Assembly (NCBI GenBank): GCA_002425245.1
Contig: DILW01000101.1
Span: 1-28,988, forward strand
Reading direction: 5' to 3'
From: Betaproteobacteria bacterium UBA5582
GTDB taxonomy: Bacteria; Pseudomonadota; Gammaproteobacteria; Burkholderiales; Rhodocyclaceae
Length of the DNA: 28,988 nucleotides
Each line of letters opens with the position of its first letter. Within the stretch, counting starts at the first letter, position 1. A program made the translations under genes and the position numbers. Positions 8,293 through 14,832 of this stretch are shown here, in pieces. The notes beneath the pieces were generated by a model. The model searched no databases, was not told the DNA's origin, and saw only the letters and a list, made by a program, of their open reading frames with translations.

Positions 8293-9813
8293 ATGCGCCT
8301 TTTCCGCCTGCTCAAGATCGCCGCCGTCGCCAGCCGTTTCGGGCTGGACGAGATGGTATTCGAGCACGAGCCGAGCGGGCGCCTGGCTCGTCTGGCCAAC
8401 GCCCTGCAGTTCTGGCGCAACCTGTCGGCGCCGCGCGCCGAGCGCCTGCGCCTGGCGCTGGAAGCACTCGGCCCGATCTTCGTCAAGTTCGGCCAGGTGC
8501 TGTCCACCCGGCGCGACCTGATGCCGACCGACATCGCCGACGAACTGGCGCGCCTGCAGGACCGCGTCCCGCCCTTCGATTCGGCGCTCGCCCTGCAGGA
8601 AATCGAGAAGGCCTACGGTCGCCCGGCCAACGAGGTGTTTGCCGAATTCAACCCGGTGCCGGTGGCGTCGGCTTCGATCGCCCAGGTGCACTTCGCCCGC
8701 CTGCACGAACGCGATGGCGGTCACGAGGTGGCAGTCAAGATCCTGCGCCCGAACATGCTGTCGGTGATCGAGCATGACCTGGCGCTGATGGACAGCGGCG
8801 CCATCCTGCTCGAAAAGCTGTGGGCCGACGGCAAACGGCTGAAGCCGCGCGAAGTGGTCGCCGAGTTCGCCAAGTATCTGCGCGACGAACTCGACCTGAT
8901 GCGCGAGGCGGCCAACGCTTCGCAGCTGCGGCGCAACTTCACCGATTCCAGCCTGTTGATCGTGCCCGAGGTGTATTGGGATTTCTGCACCTCCACGGTG
9001 ATGGTCATGGAGCGCATGCGCGGTACGCCGATCTCGCAGATCGACAAGCTGCGCGCCGACGGCATCGACCTGTCCAAGCTGTCTGAGGCCGGCGTCGAGA
9101 TCTTCTTCACCCAGGTCTTCCGCGACGGCTTCTTCCATGCCGACATGCACCCCGGCAACATCTTCGTCCATGCCGACGGCCGCTACATCGCGCTCGATTT
9201 CGGCATCGTCGGCACGCTGACCGATACCGACAAGAATTACCTGGCGCAGAACTTCCTTGCCTTCTTCCGCCGCGATTACAAGCGCGTCGCCGAAGCCCAC
9301 ATCGAGTCCGGCTGGGCGCCCAAGGAAACCCGGGTCGATGAGTTCGAAGCGGCCATTCGCGCGGTCTGCGAGCCGATCTTCGACCGACCGCTGAAAGACA
9401 TCTCCTTCGGCAAGGTGCTGCTGCGCCTGTTCCAGACCTCGCGCCGCTTCAACGTCGAGATCCAGCCGCAACTGGTGATGCTGCAGAAGACGCTGCTCAA
9501 CATCGAAGGCCTCGGTCGCCAGCTCGACCCGGAACTCGACCTTTGGAAGACCGCCAAGCCTTTCCTCGAACGCTGGATGAGCGAACAGGTCGGCTGGCGC
9601 GGCCTGCTGCGCACCTTCCGCCAGGAAGCGCCCTACCTGGCGCGCACCCTGCCGCAGTTGCCGCGCCTCGTCCACCAGGCACTGGCTGCACCGCCGCAGC
9701 CCAACCTGCAGCCGCAGTTGGAGCGCCTGTTGCGCAGCCGCCGCTGGCAGAACGCCTGGCTGGCCCTGATCGCCCTTCTTCTCGCGCTGCTGCTCGGCAG
9801 CCAGTACCTCTGA
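8293..9813 (+). CDS. ubiB: Ubiquinone biosynthesis protein UbiB (ABC1/ADCK atypical kinase)
   Basis: UbiB is a membrane-associated protein-kinase-like ATPase needed for ubiquinone biosynthesis; it is thought to help extract or channel lipid intermediates. The 506-residue protein shows the family's KxGQ motif (KFGQ, 65-68), the Ala-rich replacement of the P-loop (ASASIAQVH, 125-133), the ATP lysine in VAVK (149), the HADMHPGN catalytic loop (282-289) and DFG (302-304). One hydrophobic helix closes the C-terminus (about 487-504), where UbiB often has a two-helix hairpin. The ATG at 8293 (MRLFRLLKIA) fits the family; an upstream in-frame TTG at 8269 is less likely. No strong ribosome-binding site is visible. 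The gene overlaps the next one as TGATG. Other ubi genes are not in the window. Confidence 0.95.
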   Translation: MRLFRLLKIAAVASRFGLDEMVFEHEPSGRLARLANALQFWRNLSAPRAERLRLALEALGPIFVKFGQVLSTRRDLMPTDIADELARLQDRVPPFDSALALQEIEKAYGRPANEVFAEFNPVPVASASIAQVHFARLHERDGGHEVAVKILRPNMLSVIEHDLALMDSGAILLEKLWADGKRLKPREVVAEFAKYLRDELDLMREAANASQLRRNFTDSSLLIVPEVYWDFCTSTVMVMERMRGTPISQIDKLRADGIDLSKLSEAGVEIFFTQVFRDGFFHADMHPGNIFVHADGRYIALDFGIVGTLTDTDKNYLAQNFLAFFRRDYKRVAEAHIESGWAPKETRVDEFEAAIRAVCEPIFDRPLKDISFGKVLLRLFQTSRRFNVEIQPQLVMLQKTLLNIEGLGRQLDPELDLWKTAKPFLERWMSEQVGWRGLLRTFRQEAPYLARTLPQLPRLVHQALAAPPQPNLQPQLERLLRSRRWQNAWLALIALLLALLLGSQYL

Positions 9814-12800
9814 TGCGCGGCACCGACGACCTGATCGACAGCTTCAGCGAGGAAGACGTCGCCGAATGGCTGGGCGACGCCGAAATTGCCAAGGGCCGCC
9901 CCTACGTCGATCTGGTCCGCGATCTGGTCGTTGACCAGGGCGAGATTCGCGCCGAGGTGCCCGGTTCGGCCCGTCGTCCTTACCAGGTCGAAGCCCTGCT
10001 CGCGCCGTCCGGCGACGGTGCCAGGCTGATTGCCAGTTGCACCTGCCCGGTCGGTCGCCGTTGCAAGCACATCGCCGCCGTCCTCCTGCGCGCGATCGAG
10101 GAACGCAATCCCAAGGCCCGGGTCAGCAGCAGCGTCCTCTCCTGGGTGGAGGACCTGCGCCGGGCCTCGATTGCCGTGGCCAAGAAGAAGGCCCGCCCGG
10201 CCAGTGCTCGCCAGCAGCTGTACTACATCCTCAAATGGTCGGCCGACAAGCGTCGCTTCGGCATCGAACTGCGCAAGGGCAAGTACCCGGAAAGCGCCGA
10301 GGAATGGTGGAAGGTCGACCGCGCCCTGATCACGCCGCCGCAGTTCGTGACCGAGGAAGACCTCGGCATCCTCCGCCTGATCTGGGCCGAACGTGGCCAC
10401 GACAGCGGCCTGCGCGCCTATGGCCTGGGGCCGAGGCACGGCGCGGAAATTCTCGAACGGATGGCGGCCACGCATCGCCTCTACCCGGAAGCCGATCTGG
10501 CCCTGCCGCTCAACGCCGGTGACAACCGTCCGGCCAGCGTCGGCTGGCAGATCGACAACCAGGGCTTTCAGCGTCCCTACCTCAGACCGGAGCCGCCGAC
10601 CGAACTGATCGTCGCCGTCGATCCGCCGTGGTACGTCGATCTCAACGAGGGCGAAACCGGCCCGCTTACGGTCACCGGCAACCCGGCCGTGGTCAATCGC
10701 CTGTTCAGCCTGCCGCCGCTGTCGGCCAAGGAGGCGGCGGTGGTTGCCGACGCCCTGTCCGAACTGGCCCCCGACCTGCCCTTGCCGGCCGAGGACGCCA
10801 GCGCCCGCCTGCGCTTGATCGAGGCGCCGCTGCAACCCTTGCTCCAGCTCGAAACCCTGCACACCCACGGTCATCGCCCGTGGCGCAACTATCCCTACAG
10901 TTTCGGCGGCGGTCCCTTCGACGTCGCCCGCGTGGTATTCCGTTACGGTGACGCCGATCTGCGTCCGGACGAGAAGAACGAATTCGTCACCCTGCCCGAA
11001 GGCGAAACGGTCCGCGTCAAGCGCCGCCCCGACGACGAGGCGCGGGTCATGGCCAGTCTTGCCCAGAGCGGCCTGCAACGCATCCCGGCGAACACGCTCA
11101 ATACCTTCGGCAGTCCGCCCGAAGGCATCCACGGTCTGGCCGACGAGGCGACCTGGGCCGAATTCATGCAGCAGCAGTTGCCGCGCCTGCGCGAAGCCGG
11201 CTGGCAAGTCGAATTTCCCGAGGATTTCCGCCACCACGTGGTCGAGGTTGATGCCTGGGACGCCGAACTGATCGAGGCCGACGACGGTTGGTTCGACCTC
11301 GACATGGGCATCCTCGTCGAGGGCGAGCGCCTGCCACTGGCCCCGCTGCTGTCCACGCTGTTCCGGCGCGATCCGCGCTGGCTGGAGAGCTACGAACTGT
11401 CGCGCATCGCCGACGACGAGCGGATCGAACTGCTGACCCCGGCCGGCAAGCGCCTGCGCGTCCCGGCCGGCCGTATCAAACCGCTGGCGGCGACGTTGAT
11501 CGATCTGTTCGACGGCTTTGGCGGCGGCCCGACCCTGCGCCTGTCGCGCTTCGACGCGCCGCGCCTGGCCGAACTGACCGACACCAGCCGCTGGGAATTC
11601 CGCGGCCAGAACGACGTCCTGGCCCTGGCCGAACGCCTGCAGGCGGCGCAGGGCATTGTCGACATCCAGCCGCCGGCCGGCCTGTGCCTGGAGCTTCGTC
11701 CCTACCAGAAGGAGGGTCTGGCCTGGCTGCAGTTCCTGCGCGAGCAGAAGCTGTGCGGCATCCTCGCCGACGACATGGGCTTGGGCAAGACTGCCCAGAC
11801 CCTGGCCCACCTGCTGCTGGAAAAGGAGCAGGGGCGCCTCGACAAGCCGGCGCTGGTGATCCTGCCGACCTCGCTGATCTTCAACTGGAAGAGCGAGGCG
11901 GCGCGCTTCGCCCCCAGCCTGCGCGTGCTCTCGCTGCACGGCCCGGAGCGCAAGAGCCGGTTTGCCGAGATCGCCGAGCACGACGTGATCCTGACCACCT
12001 ACCCGCTACTCTGGCGCGACGCCGACGAGTTGATGCAGCACAGCTACCATCTGCTCATCCTCGACGAGGCGCAGACGGTCAAGAATGCCCAGAGCCGCAG
12101 CGCCGAAGCGGTGCGCAAGATCGACACCCGGCATCGCCTGTGCCTGACCGGCACGCCGCTGGAAAACCATCTCGGCGAGTTGTGGAGCCAGTTTGATTTC
12201 CTGCTCCCGGGCTTCCTTGGCAGCAGCAAGCAGTTCACCCGCCACTGGCGCACGCCGATCGAGAAACAGGCCGATACCGACCGCCGCGACCTGCTCGCCC
12301 GCCGCATCCGCCCCTTCATCCTGCGCCGCAAGAAGGAAGACGTCGCCCAGGAACTGCCGCCGAAGACGGTGATCGTGCGCAGCGTCGAACTCGAAGGCGG
12401 CCAGCGCGACCTCTACGAGACGGTGCGCGCCGCCATGGATGCCAAGGTGCGCGACGAAATCGCCCAGCGCGGTTTCGCGCGCAGCCAGATCGTCATTCTC
12501 GACGCCCTGCTCAAGCTCCGGCAGGTGTGTTGCGACCCGCGCCTGGTCAAGGCGACCTCGGCGCGCAAGGTGACGGAGAGGGCCAAGCTCGACCTGCTCA
12601 TGGCGATGCTGCCGGAACTGGTCGCCGAAGGCCGGCGCATCCTGGTCTTCTCGCAGTTCACCAGCATGCTCGCCCTGATCGAACAGGAGCTCGACGCCGC
12701 CGGCCTCGGCTACGCCAAGCTCACCGGCGACACCGTCGATCGCGAAACGCCGATCCGCGGTTTCCAGGAGGGCGCGGTGCCGATCTTCCTGATCAGCCTG

Positions 12801-13094
12801 AAGGCCGGCGGCGTCGGCCTCAACCTGACCGCGGCCGACACGGTGATCCATTACGACCCCTGGTGGAATCCCGCGGTCGAGAATCAGGCTACTGACCGCG
12901 CCCACCGGCTGGGCCAGGACAAGCCGGTGTTTGTCTATAAACTGATCGTCAGCGGCAGCATCGAGGAGAAGATCCTGGCCTTGCAGGAACGTAAGGCGGA
13001 GCTGGCTGCCGGCATTCTTTCCGAAGACCACCAGGTTGACGTCAAGTTCGGCGACGACGATCTGGCCGCCCTGTTCGAACCGCTTCCTGCCTGA
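9813..13094 (+). CDS. SWIM zinc-finger SNF2-family helicase-like ATPase
   Basis: A 1093-residue DEAD/H-like ATPase of the SNF2 group. A SWIM zinc finger lies near the N-terminus (CxCx5CxH: Cys76, Cys78, Cys84, His86), followed by about 550 residues of less recognisable sequence that would hold a bacterial SNF2-associated domain. The two RecA-like lobes follow: Walker A DDMGLGKT (653-660, Lys659), Walker B DEAQ (751-754), LTGTPLEN, and motif VI QATDRAHRLGQ (1025-1035). Such proteins translocate on duplex DNA or RNA-polymerase complexes without strand separation. Bacterial SWIM-SNF2 proteins are common but poorly characterised, and I cannot name a substrate. The start ATG overlaps the ubiB stop (TGATG); the reading frame extends upstream inside ubiB, but that part has no homology. 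Annotation as RapA would be wrong, because RapA lacks SWIM. Confidence 0.94.
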   Translation: MRGTDDLIDSFSEEDVAEWLGDAEIAKGRPYVDLVRDLVVDQGEIRAEVPGSARRPYQVEALLAPSGDGARLIASCTCPVGRRCKHIAAVLLRAIEERNPKARVSSSVLSWVEDLRRASIAVAKKKARPASARQQLYYILKWSADKRRFGIELRKGKYPESAEEWWKVDRALITPPQFVTEEDLGILRLIWAERGHDSGLRAYGLGPRHGAEILERMAATHRLYPEADLALPLNAGDNRPASVGWQIDNQGFQRPYLRPEPPTELIVAVDPPWYVDLNEGETGPLTVTGNPAVVNRLFSLPPLSAKEAAVVADALSELAPDLPLPAEDASARLRLIEAPLQPLLQLETLHTHGHRPWRNYPYSFGGGPFDVARVVFRYGDADLRPDEKNEFVTLPEGETVRVKRRPDDEARVMASLAQSGLQRIPANTLNTFGSPPEGIHGLADEATWAEFMQQQLPRLREAGWQVEFPEDFRHHVVEVDAWDAELIEADDGWFDLDMGILVEGERLPLAPLLSTLFRRDPRWLESYELSRIADDERIELLTPAGKRLRVPAGRIKPLAATLIDLFDGFGGGPTLRLSRFDAPRLAELTDTSRWEFRGQNDVLALAERLQAAQGIVDIQPPAGLCLELRPYQKEGLAWLQFLREQKLCGILADDMGLGKTAQTLAHLLLEKEQGRLDKPALVILPTSLIFNWKSEAARFAPSLRVLSLHGPERKSRFAEIAEHDVILTTYPLLWRDADELMQHSYHLLILDEAQTVKNAQSRSAEAVRKIDTRHRLCLTGTPLENHLGELWSQFDFLLPGFLGSSKQFTRHWRTPIEKQADTDRRDLLARRIRPFILRRKKEDVAQELPPKTVIVRSVELEGGQRDLYETVRAAMDAKVRDEIAQRGFARSQIVILDALLKLRQVCCDPRLVKATSARKVTERAKLDLLMAMLPELVAEGRRILVFSQFTSMLALIEQELDAAGLGYAKLTGDTVDRETPIRGFQEGAVPIFLISLKAGGVGLNLTAADTVIHYDPWWNPAVENQATDRAHRLGQDKPVFVYKLIVSGSIEEKILALQERKAELAAGILSEDHQVDVKFGDDDLAALFEPLPA

Positions 13095-13138
13095 GTGCCG
13101 GCTTCACCGGGCCAGGCTCGCCCCATTGGGAGTACAGC

Positions 13139-13591
13139 ATGCGCCACCGTTTTCGCCACGTTTTCCTGACTGTCCTGCTGGCCGCCATGACGGTTTCTGC
13201 CAGCGCCCAGGAATGGCGTACCGCCCGGGCCAGCCAGGCCGGTTTTGCCGATACCCGTGACGCGGTCGTGCTGGCCATCGAGAATCGCGGGCTGGTGCTC
13301 AACTTCACCGGCCACATCAGCGAGATGCTCGACCGTACCGCGGCCGATCTGGGTAAGGCCCGGCGCATCTACGAACAGGCCGAGGTGCTCGAATTCTGCT
13401 CGGCCACGGTCTCCCGGCAGATGATGGAAGCTGACCCGCACGAAATCGTCAATTGCCCGTTCACTATTGCCGTCTATGCCCTGGCCGGCGAACCGGGCAA
13501 GACCTGGGTGGCTTACCGCAAACCCGCCGGCAAGTCGGCGGCGGTCCTGGAAAAGCTGTTGCGCGACATCGTCGCCGACGCCCTCGACTGA
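13139..13591 (+). CDS. Secreted DUF302-family protein
   Basis: A 150-residue protein with a clear signal peptide (basic MRHRFRH, hydrophobic core, cleavage likely after SASA, about residue 23), so it is exported to the periplasm. The mature part matches the DUF302 fold (TT1751-like alpha/beta domain) in the segment CPFTIAVYALAGEP and the following V-A-Y-R-K-P. Two cysteines remain in the mature protein, at about residues 82 and 105, and could form a disulfide. The molecular function of DUF302 is unknown. It follows the SNF2 gene by 44 nt with its own GGGAG ribosome-binding site, and converges on pncC with only 2 nt between the stop codons. Confidence 0.85.
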   Translation: MRHRFRHVFLTVLLAAMTVSASAQEWRTARASQAGFADTRDAVVLAIENRGLVLNFTGHISEMLDRTAADLGKARRIYEQAEVLEFCSATVSRQMMEADPHEIVNCPFTIAVYALAGEPGKTWVAYRKPAGKSAAVLEKLLRDIVADALD

Positions 13592-13593
13592 GT

Positions 13594-14094
13594 TCAGGCC
13601 AGTACTGGCGCTGCGCCGATTTGATCGATCAGCCCGGACAGGGCGCAGGCGACTGACTGTTCCCGTACCGCCCGGCGGTCGCCGGCAAAATGGCGGGTGC
13701 CGGCGACACAGCCGCCATCCCTGCTGGCCCAGGCAAAGCATACGGTGCCAACCGGCTTGTCCGGGGTGCCGCCCGTCGGGCCGGCGATGCCGGTGATGGC
13801 CAGCGACCAGTCGGCTAGGCTGTGGTTCAGGACACCCTGGGCCATTGCCCGGGCGGTCGCTTCCGAAACTGCGCCGTGGCGGGCCAGCGTGGTTTCCGGC
13901 ACGCCGAGCATGGCGCACTTGGCAGCGTTTGAATAACTGACGAAGCCACGGTCGAACCAGGCGGAGCTGCCGGCGACGGCGGTCAGGGACTGAGCCACCC
14001 AGCCACCGGTGCAGGATTCGGCCACGGCAACGCATTCACCCCGCGCCAGCAAGGCCTGACCCAGGCGGGCGGCGAGTTGTTCAAGTTCATTCAT
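13594..14094 (-). CDS. pncC: Nicotinamide-nucleotide amidase PncC (CinA C-terminal domain)
   Basis: PncC deamidates nicotinamide mononucleotide to nicotinic acid mononucleotide, recycling the NMN released by NAD-dependent DNA ligase. The 166-residue stand-alone CinA C-terminal domain shows the nucleophile motif AESCTGG (Ser27), the SYSNAAK segment, and the loop ITGIAGPTGG near residues 100-110. Length matches E. coli PncC (165). It lacks the N-terminal MoCF-type domain of full CinA. The start ATG has AGGAT close upstream. It faces away from the small RNA and cytochrome locus and converges with the DUF302 gene. Confidence 0.94.
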   Translation of the reverse strand: MNELEQLAARLGQALLARGECVAVAESCTGGWVAQSLTAVAGSSAWFDRGFVSYSNAAKCAMLGVPETTLARHGAVSEATARAMAQGVLNHSLADWSLAITGIAGPTGGTPDKPVGTVCFAWASRDGGCVAGTRHFAGDRRAVREQSVACALSGLIDQIGAAPVLA

Positions 14095-14199
14095 GGCGCC
14101 ATCCTAGCAGCCACCCCCGGCTCATGCACGCTACATTTGGTTACAGAACGGGCACGAAAGCGCGACAGACCCGAAGACGGCGGCGAACTAAACTGCAAG

Positions 14200-14271
14200 G
14201 GCATTGAATCCCTCCTCTCGAATTCCCCCCATTCGAGAACTTCCCACCCCGCCGCTGGCGGGGTTTTTTTT
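14200..14271 (+). ncRNA. Candidate small RNA with anti-Shine-Dalgarno motif and intrinsic terminator
   Basis: There is no ORF here, but the structure is strong. A CCTCCT segment at 14211-14216 equals the anti-Shine-Dalgarno sequence. It runs into a perfect 8-bp hairpin (TCTCGAAT / ATTCGAGA, 14216-14223 with 14231-14238) whose 7-nt loop is TCCCCCC, then a C-rich single strand, then a terminator hairpin with eight T. The sequence from 14204 to 14219 resembles the 3' end of 16S rRNA with one gap and a few changes. A weak -10-like TAAACT lies at 14189-14194, so the 5' end near 14200 is a guess. From memory it resembles the Rfam family called Betaproteobacteria toxic small RNA; this is not verified. 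It could also be only a leader or attenuator of the cytochrome gene, but that gene has its own -10 box after the terminator. Confidence 0.6.
14247..14271 (+). terminator. Rho-independent terminator of the small RNA
   Basis: A 7-bp perfect GC stem CCCCGCC / GGCGGGG (14247-14253 with 14257-14263), a 3-nt loop GCT, then eight consecutive T (14264-14271). It faces plus-strand transcripts. No protein gene on this strand lies upstream within the previous 650 nt, so its natural substrate is the short RNA directly before it. Confidence 0.9.
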
Positions 14272-14294
14272 GCGCGTAATCATAAGCCAACCGT

Positions 14295-14300
14295 TATAAT
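14295..14300 (+). promoter_or_regulatory. -10 box of the cytochrome c promoter
   Basis: Perfect TATAAT, 36 nt upstream of the cytochrome ATG and 23 nt after the small-RNA terminator. The possible -35 (TTGCGC at 14270-14275) is poor and 19 nt away. The position gives a short leader with a GGGG-type ribosome-binding site. Confidence 0.6.
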
Positions 14301-14336
14301 CCGTGCTTTGTCCTTCTTGCATACGGGGTCTTGAGC

Positions 14337-14786
14337 ATGGCCGAGCAACATTCTTCGAAGAGCATCATGTGGGTGGTGATCATCATCGCTGCCGTCCTGA
14401 TCGCAATCATCTATCCGCTGACCAATAAGTCCTTCGACTCGGCAGCCAGCAGCAACGCCGGTGCCGATGAGGCCGAACTGCGCATCCAGCCGGTTGCCCG
14501 CTTCGAACTGGCCAAGGCCGAACCGGAAGCCGCCGGTGGTGCACCGAAGGATGGCCCGACCGTCTATAACAGCGTTTGCGGTGCCTGCCACAACACCGGT
14601 GCTGCCGGCGCTCCGAAGCTCGACGACAAGGGTGCCTGGGCGCCGCGCGTCGCTACCGGTGCTGAAGCGCTGTACGCTTCCGTGATCAACGGCAAGGGCG
14701 CCATGCCGCCGAAGGGTGGTGCGGGCAAGCTGTCCGACGACGAAATCAAGGGCGCTGTCGATTACATCCTGAGCAAGGTCAAGTAA
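14337..14786 (+). CDS. Membrane-anchored c-type cytochrome (cytochrome c5 family)
   Basis: A monoheme cytochrome c of 149 residues. An uncleaved N-terminal anchor spans about residues 9-28 (MWVVIIIAAVLIAIIYPL). A flexible Ala/Glu-rich linker follows, then a c5-like heme domain with the CGACH heme site (Cys81, Cys84, His85) and a probable axial methionine in GAMPPKGG (Met123). It sits on the periplasmic face of the inner membrane and likely shuttles electrons in respiration, for example between a quinol oxidase complex and a terminal oxidase or reductase. The partner is not visible here. The ATG at 14337 is preferred over an in-frame TTG at 14331. It is a single-gene unit, with its own promoter before it and a strong terminator after it. 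Confidence 0.92.
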   Translation: MAEQHSSKSIMWVVIIIAAVLIAIIYPLTNKSFDSAASSNAGADEAELRIQPVARFELAKAEPEAAGGAPKDGPTVYNSVCGACHNTGAAGAPKLDDKGAWAPRVATGAEALYASVINGKGAMPPKGGAGKLSDDEIKGAVDYILSKVK

Positions 14787-14807
14787 TCCCGACCTCGCGT
14801 CGCATGC

Positions 14808-14832
14808 AAGGGAGGCCGCGGCCTCCCTTTTT
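14808..14832 (+). terminator. Terminator after the cytochrome c gene
   Basis: A perfect 22-bp palindrome (14808-14829), built from AAGGGAGGCCG and its complement, followed by T to 14832. The T-run is on the plus strand, so it ends the cytochrome transcript 21 nt after its stop codon. The rep stop codon on the minus strand overlaps its end, and the stem may also mark the end of the rep message, though that side has no T-run. Confidence 0.88.

Noticed and set aside
9543..9812. N-terminal extension of the SNF2 frame into ubiB
   Set aside because: The 90 extra codons lie out of frame within ubiB and look like Ala/Pro/Arg noise; the TGATG junction start is better.
8089..13031. Long minus-strand open frames opposite ubiB and the SNF2 gene
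   Set aside because: Same cause: mirror frames of real genes with third-position GC bias; no motifs, and poor starts.
9813..13591. Defence-system reading of the SNF2 and DUF302 genes
   Set aside because: No nuclease, methyltransferase, toxin or other defence partner is nearby, and the flanks are ubiB and pncC.
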